Source of the DNA: Tetrahymena thermophila SB210
Lineage: Eukaryota > Ciliophora > Oligohymenophorea > Hymenostomatida > Tetrahymenidae
DNA: 64,000 bases
Direction of reading: 5' to 3'
NCBI RefSeq assembly: GCF_000189635.1
Contig: NW_002476535.1
Location: 434,001 to 498,000, forward strand
In this document: in pieces, positions 48,799-62,508 of the stretch
Numbering within the stretch: the first letter of the stretch is position 1
Layout of the letters: every line of letters begins with the position of its first letter
The notes under the pieces: generated by a model
What the model saw: the letters and a program-made list of their open reading frames with translations, nothing else
What the model was told of the DNA's origin: nothing
Database searches by the model: none
Made by a program: the position numbers and the translations under genes

Positions 48799-49874
48799 AT
48801 GGCAAGTAAAATTACTTTTTTATGCAGAATACATTTTACAAATTTTCTATTTGAACCAAAATTATTTTAAATTCGAATATAGATAAAGAAGAGCAAAAAA
48901 ATTTTGATTTAGTTGATGATCTTGACTAAGATGACGAAGAATTCGAAATAAATGATTATGGTATATTAAATAATAAATCATTAAAATAAATAATTGTCTA
49001 TGGTTAAATTAGGTGAGTATAGTAAGGATGATGAGGAATTTGATATTATTGTAGGTGAATTATAAGAAATTGTCATAAGTGATGAATTTGAAAAGCTCTA
49101 TAAAAAGTTTTTGATTGATAACTGCGAAGTATTTGAAGATGAAGAAGAAAATAAAATGGAATATATGATCATCTTTAAGAATTATGAAAAAGTTATAGAT
49201 GGATTTATTCAATAAGTAAGAATAATATCAATTTAGTATTTAGTGAAACAAAAAGTGATAATATTAAAAAATATTTTAAAGGAATTGGAAAAAAAAATAG
49301 AGGGATTTTAAATGAACAGATTTTTAGAATTACTAAAGGAAAGACACAATTAAATTGATGAATAAATTTTGGATACCTTATTGAGTTTTACAGACTTCAA
49401 TAATTTTAAGTAGCTCATGCTCGATTATAAAAAGCAATATTTGGAAGAATAAAGAATAGAAAAGCTTAAAACAATTAAGTCGTCAAGAAAAACCTTAGAT
49501 AAGGCAAATAAAATATAACCTACAAATATTTTTTCTACTTCCAGCAATAAAAATGACCCTTTGGCAGGTAATTTCATATAATAATTAGAATATGATAAAA
49601 TGATAATTAAAAATAAAGGATTGAAGAATTTTGCATAAAAAGAGCTTCCTAAAACTAAGAAATAGCCAACCTAAGATATAGATCCTGACCAAATAGTATA
49701 TCATTATTTTTTTAGATATATAAAAATGTTAAAAATAAGAAAGATTCTACTTAAAAAATTAGCTATTTACTAACTTTAATTTTTATACTACAGAACGATG
49801 AAGATTTGAGACCAAGTTTCTTTATTGATTGCAAATAATTACAAACACCTAAAGTTAACAATAAAAAGAAGTGA
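48799..49874 (+). CDS. ARL2BP: ARL2-binding protein (BART domain)
   Basis: Five exons (48799-48805, 48883-48960, 49013-49215, 49282-49695, 49794-49874) sum to exactly 261 codons. The first coding exon is only 7 nt (ATGGCAA). After an acidic N-terminus (DLVDDLDQDDEEFEINDYG) comes the all-helical BART domain, about residues 32-150: EFDIIVGELQEIVISDEFEK, FEDEEENKMEYMIIFKNYEK, then ILDTLLSFTDFNNFKQLMLD. These match ARL2BP, an effector of the small GTPase ARL2 (and ARL3) linked to cilia and centrosomes. A basic, Lys/Gln-rich tail of about 110 residues follows, longer than in animal ARL2BP, so CFAP36 (BART plus coiled coil) is an alternative. Confidence 0.87.
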
Positions 49875-51016
49875 ACATTTATTTAAATTTTTTAGATTTG
49901 TTTTATATGTTGCTGAAATTAAAATGCATTAAAAATATCTTATAACTAATAAAAAAATTAAACAATTCTCAAGTTTTTTTTTCTTTCTAAAAATTAAAAT
50001 CATTTTGACTTTGATTTAGATTTAAAAAGAATAAATGCATAAAATTTTAATTAGCTTCTTATCATAAAAATCTCAAAGTAAATTTATAAAAGCATAAATA
50101 CTAACTGATCATTAAAAACATAAAGCTGCTGTTAATGAAATTTTAAAAAAATCCTTTTTCATAGGTTTCTCTAAAACTTCTGATTTTAATAATTTCGATT
50201 ATTTTGGGAAAAGTTTCCAAGCTTAACTAAAAAATGCATAATAATAAATTCACTATTAAAATAACTATAATTTATAATTAAAATTAAAAAATTATAAAAA
50301 TGAAGTCATAAATTTAAGAATTTATATAAATTGTGCAATTTAAAAATTTTTATTTTACTTAAAATAACAAATATTTATTAATGAAATAAGTAAGTTATAA
50401 AAAAATTAAAAATTTGGCAAAAGATAATCTAAAATGCTATTAAAAGATTGTTCAATTAAAAAATTTCTAAAATTTTCCATCTTAATATAGCGAATACTTA
50501 TAATTTAAATAAATAAATTATTAAAATGAATCAAAAAATTTATAATTGATTTTGTAATTAAATAGTTTTTTTAGTCAAGTATTAATAATAATAATATAAA
50601 TTAAATTTAATTAGTGCAATTTAAATTGATTTTATTTATCTGTTTTAGAATTATAATTAAATAAAGTAAGAAAGAGAAAGAAAATAGATGTGTATCTAAT
50701 TGAATTTGATAAAAGTGAAATAAAGAATTTTCTAATAGAATTGAAAATATTTGAGTATTCCTACTTTTGGTTTGCTTTGAAAACTAAGATGCCTTAAACA
50801 AATATTATTAATATTATGCTCATCTTTTTTATAGAGAATTTTCAATTTATTTACTAAATTTGTATCTTAATTAAAAATTTTTAAAGCAAGCTGATTATTT
50901 ATTTGGTTGTATTTTATATACATTTAATAAATTACAAAATATATAAATATTTTATACGAGTAGAAGTTTACAAATTTATTATTTATTATAAAGCTATTCA
51001 ATACATTTTTGAAAGA
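49875..51016. other. AT-rich intergenic
   Basis: Between the ARL2BP stop and the IleRS start. A frame in phase with the IleRS start is open from about 50660, but its content is hydrophobic and low in complexity, so I take it as flank rather than coding. Confidence 0.5.
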
Positions 51017-54000
51017 ATGATTAGGTTTTGCCTTAGAACTGGCATTTAGCAGTATTTGTATAATTAGAATTAGTTATTTAGGTTTGCAAGAAAACAAACT
51101 CCCCAACAGTAAAAGAGAAAGAATCTAATTGCTGATGATGTTGAATAAGATGGAAAAAATGATTAAGTTTTTAGTGAAAGTGATAACGAAGAAATAGAAT
51201 ACCAAGAATAAAGAGGAAATAATCAAACTTATAAATCTAAGAATAATGAATTAGTTATTCAGAAAAATGATCTGATGCTTCATATTCCAAAAACTGAATT
51301 TAATCCTCGTTTCAAGCCAACTCTTAATGAAGAAAGATATCATAATAAAATAGCTCAAAATTTATACTTATGGTAATAAGCTAACAAAAATAATCCTGAA
51401 AAACAGTATGTTATTCATGATTTACCATTCTTAACTTATGGCGAACCTCATTTAGGACATTTCTACAATAAAACTCAGTAAGATATTGCAGCAAGATTTG
51501 CAATGCTAAACGGATATAAAGTAACTCATCAAATAGGCTTTAATCTCCATGGTTAAACTATATAAAACTAAGCAGTTATTGCAGAGTAGCTGAAAACTAA
51601 AGAATTAAAGAGATTCAGCTCCTAAGAAATCAGAGATATATCAAACAATTTTGCCTATGAGAGCTTAAAAAATATTATCATAAAAATGTCTCGTTGGGGT
51701 TTAATGACTGATTTTTCTCAAGCTTATACTACTAACCGTAAAAATATATATTCAAATATTTTAAATAAGATTTACAATTTTTCATATATTGTTTTTATTC
51801 AATATGTTAAAATAGTTTTCAATCAATATTATTACAAAATAAATATTTTAATTATTATTCAAATTTTATTTATTTTTTTAGATCCTTTTTACGAAAGTGG
51901 TGTACTCAAAGCATTTTACGAGCTAGTTTAAGAAAGTAAAACTTTTTCAAGGTTGAAATTATATTTAGTGAGTTTTAATATTATCAGAAAGCATTTTCTT
52001 AGATGAAAAGCCAACTTTGTGGTCAGTCAAAAACAGAACTGCCTTAGACGATGATGAAGCTAACATGGAAATTATTCCTAAACCCGGAACATTTATTAAA
52101 TTTGAAGTGAAAAACTTTGGAAACAATATTTTCCTGTAAAATTTAGCTTAAGAACATCAAGTTAAAGTTTATGTTATTGGTTTCACTACTGAATTGTGGA
52201 CCTTAAATTCTTTAAGAGCGCTTTCAGTCAATGAAAATGTTTAATATGGTATATATAAATCAGGAGATGCACTTTATGTTATTTCTAGAAACAGATTTAA
52301 GCATCACCGTCTTTTTTTTAAGGAAGAAAATAAGGGAACACTTGTTTCTACATAAACAGGAAAATAAATATCATAACTTACAGTAATTTTAGTTTATTTA
52401 GATTATAAAAATATATTCATTCATTCATTCATTCATTCATTTTTTAAGGTATTTGATCAAGCTTTTGAAAGGGATATTCCAGTTTTAAGCTGTGATACTT
52501 ATGCTAAAAATGAAAGATTTGGATTAGGTATTGCTTGTGTATGCCCTGGTCATTATTCTAAAGACTTTTAAGTTTCTGAGTAGTATGATTTGAGCAAAAA
52601 AGCGCATGTTAATAAATTTGGTAGATTAGATTAAACAGTTCCTAATGATTTATAAAATCTTAGTGTAGTTAATGGTGAAGCAGATGAGCATATACTATAA
52701 AAGTAAAAAGATTTATATTCTCTTTATTTTATTCAAATAGACTTTATTAAATTAGAATTAATAACTTTCAACAACATTAATAAATAAATGAGAATAAATA
52801 AGTTATTTTAAAACTCTGAAATTTATTTAATAAATTAATTAAATTCATAGATACTTAGATCAGAATTTGGTTCTAGACATTGATGAAAACTATGAAACAG
52901 AGTAGTATTTTGATAAAAAAACTAATGAAAAATTAATAGTAAGAACTTAAATGACTGTTTACTCGAGGTTACCAGATTTTGAAAGAGAATATTTTGTTGA
53001 GCAACTTAAAGAGAAAATTAAAATTAAGATTAGCGGATAGCTATCAAATAAAGAAAGTTAATCAGAAAGCTAAGAGGGTGCTTTTGGTTCTCTAGAAAAA
53101 TAAATCTTAGAAAAGTCTGACAACTGGACTATTTCTTCAAATCAAGAATGGGGCATTCCAATTCCTATCTTCTTTTACATAAATACCAATCAGTAAAAGT
53201 ATCTATTAGAACCTGCAGTTGTGAAACATATTATTGGGCTCTATGAATAATTTGGAAGCTAAATTTGGCATCAATATTCAATAGAAGAGCTTTTACCATA
53301 GAAATATAAGTAAAAAACAATTAAATTTTATCAATGATAAATATATTTTTATTAATTAAAGGAATTTAGCAGCTCAATTAGAGAAAGGGTAATTTACATT
53401 TGATTAATGGTTTGAAAGTGGATGCAGTTGGTATGTAATGCTTAAAAGTAAACCTAATGGTTAAGATATTAGACAAAAGTTTTTGATTTAATAAAATGAT
53501 TTAATTAAATAAAAGCAGAAATAATTATCTATTGAGAATAAAGATTAAGATTAATCAAAATAAATTGTTTCTTCATCAAGCTAATCAAGTTAAGCAAGCT
53601 CTGGAGAATTTAACATAGTTCAAAAATATCCATGTGACTTAGCTATTTAGGGTAAAGATCAAATTGATAGTTGGTTATTGTCAACTTCTTTACTGTCAAG
53701 TAATATTAAATTTAAATATAATTATTTTATAGCTAAATTTTTAAATAGTTGGATTAAAAGAGCATGCCTTTTTTAATAATTTGAAGCTTCATAGAGTTAT
53801 CCCTGCAACTAATGATGAAAAATTATCTAAATTATCATAATTTAAGAGCAGTATAGATGATTATATTGAAGGAACAGTTAAATTAAATGGGGAAAGATAG
53901 TACGGATACGGAGTTGATATCCTTAGAATGTGGGTTGCTCTTTCAGATAAAGTTAGAGAATAAGTTAATGATAAAAAAAAGAAAAAAGAAAAAAATGAAA

Positions 54001-55165
54001 ATGCTATTTAAGTAGCTGAAAATATGGACTACATATTTATGAGACCAAACGAATTCGATGTACCAAATAATTATATTAACATTTTCAGAAAATGTATGTG
54101 GAATATGTTAGGTAGTTTGAAAGGATATAATTAAAATCTTGAATAAATAAAAATATTCAATAATGGAAAACTTTCATTCTTAAGCGATTACATGATGACA
54201 TAATTAGTTCTTTATATGATAAACATGCATAGAGCTTATTAGCAACTCGATTACGCTACTAATGTAGATTTAACTATGGACTTCATTAAAAATTGGGTTT
54301 ATGATTTCTTCTTGGATTCTACTAAAAACTTTATAATTTCTAATCCAGTTGATCCTAAAACTTAAGAATATCTTTTTGTTTACTCTAAGGTAAATTTTAA
54401 TTAACTAATCGAAGCTCATTTTGTTTTATATATTCAAATAGATAGTAGAAAACCTTTTAATAGCAGTTTCCCCTATGATCCCTCATAACGCAGAAGATAT
54501 TTTTAGTAATGTGCACTTTAAATTAAATAAAAAAGAATCAATTTTCCATTACGATTGGCCTGATATGGTAAATAATTATTTTAAAAATTAATTTATTATT
54601 GAATGATATATATTATTTAAAGAGTAAAGAAGATGTCCATTCATTGTAGAGCAAAATCCCAAAATAAAATTTGCTCTGGTAATTAAGAGAGTGTATTTGG
54701 GAATAATTGACATTTTAAATGGAAAGATATCAAAACATTCGTTCAAAAGAAAGATATGATATAGTGATTATAGTTGATGAATTATTTAGTAAAGAGTACT
54801 CTATTTTAGAAGAAACATGTATAGATGAATTAGATTCCTTTATTGGAGCAGGTTAAGTAAAAGTGCATACTTTGAAAGAAAATTAGGAATATCCTCACAA
54901 CTCTATTAGTACATTTAAATTTAAAACAAATTATCTAAGTAATGAAAAGCTAAGCTACACTATAAAAATATATTTATCTGAAAACTTTAAGTGTATCAGA
55001 TGCCATAAATATACAGCTATATATGAAAATACTATATGTCCTCACTGCATTACTTATTTATCTACCAACCATAAGAAGTAATGCAATCATCTACTTAATT
55101 AAATAAAAAGAAATCCATAATTACCTATTAAAGTTATAGATCCTAAACAAAAAATTCTAGAATGA
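51017..55165 (+). CDS. Isoleucyl-tRNA synthetase, probably mitochondrial, divergent
   Basis: About nine exons (introns near 51740-51880, 51931-51990, 52383-52449, 52703-52852, 53305-53361, 53700-53748, 54390-54442 and 54569-54621) encode about 1,170 residues. The enzyme charges tRNA-Ile. The start MIRFCLRTGIQQYLYNQNQ is Arg-rich with no acidic residue, fitting a mitochondrial targeting sequence. Class I features: HLGH (about residue 145), GFNLHG in place of GWDCHG, RWGLMTDFSQAYTT, KPTLWSVKNRTALDDDEA, an editing domain, DNWTISSNQEWGIPIPIFF, DQWFESGCSWYVML, YGYGVDILRMWVALSDKVRE, an anticodon-binding helical part and a C-terminal C-x2-C...C-x2-C zinc motif (near 54990) typical of bacterial/mitochondrial IleRS. 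The KMSKS loop is degenerate (EKLSKL, near 53822). An Asn/Gln/Ser-rich insert lies after the WFESG part. Confidence 0.85.
52404..52445 (+). repeat. CATT microsatellite in an IleRS intron
   Basis: ATTCATTCATTCATTC-type repeat of about seven units inside the third IleRS intron, just before its AG acceptor. It is a likely length-polymorphic site. Confidence 0.85.
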
Positions 55166-55828
55166 AGATGTAATTTTTAAATAAAAGTTGTTAATATAAT
55201 AAATACAAATTTTAATATTTTGTACAATAGATTTAAAAAGTTCATATAAAAATGTTGTGCTTTATTATATATTTTTAAGTAATTTAAAAATTAAAATTTT
55301 GCTATAAATATAAATTATCATTTAAATTTAGCTTTTTTTAATTTCATACAAATAATTTTTAATCAATTAAGGATTTTCTAAAAATTTTCTTTAATAAAAA
55401 TTAGTTTAGTTATAATTTTTTATTACTACCTAAAAAATTATTTTTTTTATTTATTCAAATTTATTATTATGAAAAAAATTAAATTTTTAAAATATTTAAA
55501 AATATCATATTGTTTTTTTATAACTAAAACAATAATCATATATAGTTTAAAATATTAAATTAAAAAATTGAAAAGCTATATTTTAAGGTTTTTATAACGT
55601 GATTTGAAATATATTTAATAGTTTTTATTTTAAAAGTAATTTAATATAAAAATTTAGATAAATTTGTAATAATATTAGAATGGGATTCCAATCATAAAAT
55701 TTTATTATTTTATTTTTTATTCATTAAATTTAAATATATTTAAAATATAAGTTTACTTAAAAAATAAAATATTTTATTGTTTTAATTCAGAATTTTATTA
55801 ATTTTTATTCTGATACTTAAAAATAAAC
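55166..55828. other. AT-rich convergent intergenic region
   Basis: Lies between the convergent 3' ends of the IleRS and TPR genes. Only A/T-rich sequence; no terminator-type hairpin is evident. Confidence 0.6.
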
Positions 55829-58800
55829 TCAATTCTCATTTCCATTTTAGATTTTTGGAATTAATATTAGCTGTTTTAATTCTTAACTTTTTTAGAAATC
55901 CCCAATTTATTCATAACAAGAAATTAACAAATTTAGTGAAAACTAAACTTCTTGTTTACTTACTTAAATCATTCTCTATTTCATTTGAAAGGCTTATTCT
56001 GCATAGAAAACAGCTTATTGTGTGTCCCCAAGTTTATTGTAGCATATGCAAATTCTAGTTAAAGTTTATGCCTTTTCATTAGAATCTTCTTCAAAAATAT
56101 TTAGCTATTCTAACCAATATTTTATAGCTTCTCCAAAATTTCCTAATCTGTTGCTTGCTAGAGCTGAACTATTTAAAGAACTTGAAATTAATGGGTCATT
56201 TTCTAATAATAATTTTTTTCTAATCTCTAAAGCTTGCTAGTAATTTTCGAAAGACATTTAATTCTCTCCTATTTTTTAATAAAGAGCTCCAAGCATAGTT
56301 AAAGATTAAGCTGTCTCAAGGTTTTCAAGACCATATATATTTTTTCTTATGTCGAGTGCCTTTTAATTATAGATAATAGATTATTAGAAATCTCCTAATT
56401 TACTGTAGGAAATAGCTAAAGTGCTCATTGCGTTGGCAATATCTGGATGATCCTTTTGATAAAATTTTTCATAAGCACTCAGTGCTTACTGATCACATTA
56501 CAAAGCTAATTCGAAATTTCCCTACTTATCGTATAATAATGCTAATTTAGAGTAAAGCTTAGCATATTCAAAGTCATCAACAATTTAAAGAATTTAATTA
56601 GATTCAATAACCTTTAATTGATAAGCAATAGCTTCATCTAATAAAGATAAACTTTCATAAGAGTAAGCTAATATTGTAAATGTTGATAAAAAATCATATT
56701 TTATTTCTTTGTATAATTTAAATTTCATTTCAAGAGTTTTAAGTCCATATAAAATAGCATTTTCATGATCATTTTGTTTTTAGTAAAATAAAGCTAAATT
56801 TTATAGAGATTCTGCAATATTCTGATGATTATTTTTATAAAATCGCTCTCTCGTTTCCAAAGCTTTTAATTCAAATTCAAGCTCTTTTTCAAAATTGTTT
56901 TATATACCATAAAGTTTTGCAATATTAACAAGTAATTAAGAAATATCAGGGTGGTCATCTGATAATAACTTAGTTTTTATTTCTAAACCTTTCAAGTTAT
57001 ATTCAATTGCTTTTTCAATATTACCATAACTCTGGTATTAAAATGCTAAACTAGTAATATTTACAAGTATTTCAGGGTGCTCCACTTTATAAATTCTTTC
57101 TTTCATTTCCAGAGATTTAATTTTGTTTTCTAATGACTTTTCTTTTTATTCTAAGCGTTCATAAGATGTTCCTAAAACGAACAAAGACTAAGCTAAATCT
57201 ATATGGTCTCTTTTATATAATTTACATAGAATTTCATATGCTTTTAAGCCATTTTCAAGAGATTTTTCGAATTACTATGTTTAATCATAAAGTGAAGCTA
57301 AACTATTATACGATTATGCTATTTCATAGTGATCTCTTTTATAAATCCTTTATCTCATCTCTAAAGCTTAAATTCCTATCTCAATACCTTTTTAAGGCTC
57401 TTAGCGTCTACCATATGCAATAGAAACACTAATCAAAGACTAAGCAGTTTCAAGATGATCAGTATTATATAATTTTTATCTTATTTGAAGTGATTCATTA
57501 AATAAATCAAACGCTTTTTAATCTTATCCAATCCTCTCATATGTAATTCCTAAACTTCTCATTGCACTAGCAATCTCAGGTGTATTAATTTACAATAATC
57601 TTTTCCTCATTTCTAAAGACATTTCTTTATATTTCAAAGCATTTTAATCCTATCCTAATTTACCATATGAAATACCTAAATTTAATAAACAAAGCGCAAG
57701 CTCAGGACTATCTTTATCCTAATCAATTTACTATCTGATATTATATGCGCTCAAGCTATATTATAACTCTTTATCGAATTCGCCTAATTTATCATAAAAT
57801 TACGAAAGGTTTGACATCCCAGAAGCAACTTGCTCGCTATTTTCAGGAAATAGAATTTATTTCATTTCAAGTGATTTTAATCCATATTATACAGATTTTT
57901 CATCTTCATCTATTTAACTGTAGAGGTATGCTAAATGAGCTAATGAGTTAGAAATTTCGACATGATTCTCTTCATACATTTACTGTTTAACTTCAAGAAT
58001 TATCAATTAATATTCTATAGCTTTTTAGTATTCCTTAATCTTTTCATATAAATAAGCTAACTGATTAAGTATTCTAAGTCCTTAATCATCGTTTATTTAA
58101 TTTTTATTGATATCTTTTTTAAGCTCCAAAGCTTGTAAACCGTAATTTATTGCATTTGTTTGCTCATCCATTTTTTCATACTATGTACTTATTTTTATTA
58201 GAAATTCCAAAATATTAGTTTTGTTTTCCTAGCCATTTTTAATTTTAATGTTGTGTATTTTAATGTTAGATTCTACAGCTTTTTGATAATTTTATAGCTT
58301 CTCATAAGCAAATGCTAAAATAGATAATATTTAATCGGCATCATTTGATTCTTCCTCATTTATATTTTTTAAAATGTTAAAAGCTTATTCTCCATATTAA
58401 ACTATTTTTTCAAAATCTTCAAGCTTACCACAATAGGATATAACATTCTTAAGACATTAAATATTTTCTATCGAATCCACTTTTTGAATTTTTTATTTAA
58501 TTTAAAGACCTGAAATGCTTTAATCTAGTGCTGATTTAATATCACCTTTCTATTCAAAAAGAAAAGATAAAAATGAAAAAGATTGAGCTAATTCAGCTAA
58601 ATTTTCTGGAAAAAATGTCTAAATAATTTCTATTGATTTTTAGGAATATTCAATTGCTTAGTCGTATTACTCACTTTAAGAATATGAAAAAGCTAGAATA
58701 TTTATAGCTTGAATAATTTAAATATCACTTTCTTCAAATAATCGCTTTTTCATATCAAGAGCCATCAATTAATATTATATTGCTTTTTATGTATCTTTAA

Positions 58801-60835
58801 TTTTGCTATATATCGCACCAATGCTGCTCAAAAAATCTGCTATTAATGGAATATCTTGGTTTTTAAACAAATTTTAAGATATTTCAAGAGCTTTTAAATA
58901 GTATTAAAGAGAATTTTATATGTCTTATATTTTTTCATAAGTTTATGCAATACTACTTAGTGATTAAATTATATCAAAGTGATCTCCTTAAAATAATTAT
59001 TGTCTCATTTGAAGGCAAAATAGATCATATTTTAGCGAGTTTTAATAGTCACATTATTTGTAAAATAGTAAGGCGATACTTTTCAACGATTAAGCTATTT
59101 CAGTGTGTTGGCATTTATACAACCTTTATCTCATTTCTAATGCTTTTTGACAGTAAATAAAAGCATTTTAAAAATCTTATAATTTATCATAAGATACTGA
59201 CAAACTACTTAAAGATACAGCAACATCTGGGTGATCTTTGCTGAAGATTCTTTCTCTCATTTTGTAAGCCATAATGTCATATTCTAGAGCTTTTTAGTAA
59301 TCTCCTAATCTTTCATAAATCATCGCTATACAGGTTAAAGATTATGCAATATCAACATCATCTTAATGAAAAGAGCAGCCAGCAAAAAAATCCAAACATT
59401 TAATTATATCTTGAGTTGTAGCATTTCTTGAGTTTAGTCGAGCCTCAACATATAAATATTTAAATAAAAATTAATCAGCCAATTTTATATCTTTTGTTTA
59501 TTCTGATATCTAAATACTCTTCAAGAAAGTATCTAGATAACAAATACCCACCTACCCTGCTAAACAGTATGCATAAGCTAATTACTTTTTTGAAATTTAA
59601 TCTTTAAATTTTCTTAAAAAGTAAGTAATTCTTTTCTTTTGTGTTTCAAATTCAGTAAATTTAGAGATCATATTAAAAAAATAAATATTTAACTAAATAG
59701 CTCTTTTTCTCAAACTAGCTAGCTAATCCAACATATAATATCTCACGAAATAATATAAATGCTAGTATTCTTCCTTAACTTATAAATTCTAAAAATCTCC
59801 ATTTTTAATTTATTCTGCAATCTCATTTGAAATTTTTACACCAATTAAATTTAAAAAAATCAAACCTAAGCTAAATATATCTGATTTTTCATCGATTATT
59901 TAGTATTATTCTTATTTTGATTGTTCGAAAGATTTTAGTTGCTCTTAAGAAAAATATTTTTTATCTTCTTGAGATGGGTTTTTTTAAACTAAAAGCTAAT
60001 TCAGCTGGGATATTTTGTAATCAGACAACTTCACTTGGCAATCACGAGTGAGAAAGATATTTGATGGTTTAAGGTTTAAGTGCTATATATCATGAATATG
60101 TAATTCAACCATTGCACAGATTAGTTAAGATATAATAAGATAAATTTATTTTGTTGATAAACTTTCCATTACTTTTTCTTCCAAAATAGAACTTAAGCTG
60201 TAAGGAAAGTAGTCCATTATTTAAATTATAAATTTGCCACACAAAAATTATTCATAAATTTTAACAATATGTTATGGTTATTAAATTTAATTTATAATCT
60301 GTTCGTTCTAAATTAATTTTTCAAAAATAAAATTATTATCATTTGAATTGACATCATTGTTAATCTAAATTATTTTTATAACAATTTATGAAGGAAATTT
60401 ATTATTCTCAGCAATAAATATATAATTTTTAGTAGACTCATAATGCAATTAAAAATTTTTATAATTATTCTATTTTAAAAAATCTAGACATTCACTAAGT
60501 TACTTACTTTATAAAATAGAATTTTTTTATTATATTTATGAGAGTTTTTAGATTTTTTATTTTTAATTTTTAATTTTGCTTGATTATTTATCAATAATTT
60601 TAGTATCTAAATCTTGATTTGATTTTTTATTTTAGTTTTTCATAATTTACTTATTTTTAATGACAACATTTTCATTTTATTTTTTGGCTAACAGTTTTTA
60701 AATAACAGAATCTCTTTTTTTCTTTAACTTTTTTATAGCTTATTTTATTAAAATAAATTTATTATAAAAGTCATTGCTATATTAAGCAGAGCTACTTAAT
60801 TTGTCTTCAGGACCGATACTTATGTTTATTTTCAT
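55829..60835 (-). CDS. Pseudokinase with long TPR array
   Basis: One intronless frame of 1669 codons, ATG 60835 to TGA 55829. The first ~120 residues are Lys/Gln-rich. A protein-kinase domain follows (about residues 125-400) but its catalytic residues are lost: the HRDLKPxN loop reads HLNLKPSNI (about residue 250; catalytic Asp is Asn) and the DFG position reads SDYKIS (about 270). From about residue 470 to 1650 there is a near-continuous array of tetratricopeptide repeats of about 42 residues, roughly 25-28 copies, of the kinesin-light-chain type (for example MIYERLGDYQKALEYDIMAY, HPDVAVSLSSLSVSYDKL, LGNFGEAIKYW). Such arrays bind peptide ligands and scaffold complexes. Partner and pathway are unknown; ciliates have many kinase-TPR proteins. 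Confidence 0.88.
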
Positions 60836-62508
60836 ATTAACTAATTTGGTTTAAGTATGTATATATGTGGGTCTATTTTTATTTTTAAAATTGAAGAGTG
60901 AAATTAGATAGGGTAAAATTTATGTTTAAGCTTATTTTAATTGTTATTAGTATCAATTTTAAAAATATTTCTAATATTTTAATCTGTTTATTAACAAATT
61001 TTTTGCTGGAATTATTTTTTTTTCTTTTTTTTGGTTTTTATGATATAAAAAAATCATAATTTTTATAAGAATTAAAAGAATAAATATTAAAATGAAAGTA
61101 TTTATTTTTTTTAACTCTTTAAATGATTAAAATACTTTTTAATTTATGATTTAGTCATTGTTATAAAAATTTATAAATAAATTTACTAAAAATTTTAAGC
61201 AAATAAATCACGATCTTTTAATAAATAAAATGCTTAGTTTGAGTAAAAATTAAAAGTAATAGAAAATTTTTCTTAGACGAAATTATTATTTTGCATAAGA
61301 TACACATACTTAATCAAAATTATATTTAATTTCTTTAAATTTACCAAGTAATTTTAGTAATCAAAAATTTAGTATTCTCTTAAATTTATCTTGGTTATAT
61401 AAAATTTAGTATGAATTTGTTCTATGCTCAAAGAAATTTATAAATAAACAAACCTTAATTGATATTCAAAAAACGATATTAATAATATATATATGTATGT
61501 ATGCATGTATAATTATGTTTACTGATTAATAATTCTTACAAGATGGTTTAATTTTAATTATTCAATTAAATTATTGGAATTTATATTAAGTTATAAGGTT
61601 AATTAAATGATCATTTCATTCAATTTATTAGAAATAATTTATAACTAAAAAATAGCAGCCTTCAAATAAAAAAATGGTTTTTTAAGCAAAATATTTATAA
61701 ATTTTTAATTATTTTTATGAGCTTTTAGATTTTTTTTATGTAATTTTTTTTTATACTGAGATGAATAATGAAATAAAGTAGAAGATTAAATAACACGAGG
61801 CTTTCTGTGAGGTTATTATTTTATAAAAAATAATGATTTTCAAAAGTGTTAAATTTTTATGAAAAATAGAGAAAATTTATGTCATTAAAATAGGATTATT
61901 TTTTACTATTATTAATATTATCATGATTTTAATTACTATTAATAATAAGGAAATCAATACATTTCTTATTCTACTAAGAGTGAAATAAGAGAGGGAAGAG
62001 TTAGATGATAATTAAATATGCTTATGATTGAAAAGGGCAAGCTTATAAAAAACAAAAAGTTAATTTATTGCTATTTCATTAGCAACAATCTTATTAATTA
62101 CCAGAGAAGGGGAGGTAAATGAGAGGTAATTATTAATTATTAAAATAAATTAAAATTTCAATAGAAATAATCAATCAGAAATAATTAAAAGAAGTAAAAC
62201 AAAAAAGCAAGCTCGCAAACAAATAAAAAACAAAAAAAAAAGCAGCAAAAAAACAAGAAAGAAATAATTAAACAAAGAAAGTAAGAAAAAAAAGCGTCAA
62301 AATAAATTTAGTGTGATTAAATCTTCTTCTTAGCCATCGTAATTTTTTATAATAATCAATACTTTGTTTGTAATTAATTCAAAAGAAAACATTAAAAATA
62401 TTAAATTAATCAATCAAATTACTTTAAAATCTTTGCTAAATTATTAATAAACAAATTAAACATAAATAGAAATCAATTATAAGTATTGAGCGAAACCTGT
62501 AACATAAA
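60836..62508. other. AT-rich divergent intergenic region
   Basis: Between the divergent starts of the TPR gene and the coiled-coil gene. It contains AT/TATG microsatellite sequence near 61482-61512 and an A-rich purine stretch at 62190-62300. No gene was recognised. Confidence 0.55.

Noticed and set aside
50660-51016. In-frame upstream extension of the IleRS
   Set aside because: Open, but A/T-rich and hydrophobic. The Met at 51017 begins a plausible mitochondrial targeting sequence.
55855-59160. Several plus-strand open frames
   Set aside because: All are antisense to the long TPR gene, whose repeat periodicity shows the coding strand.
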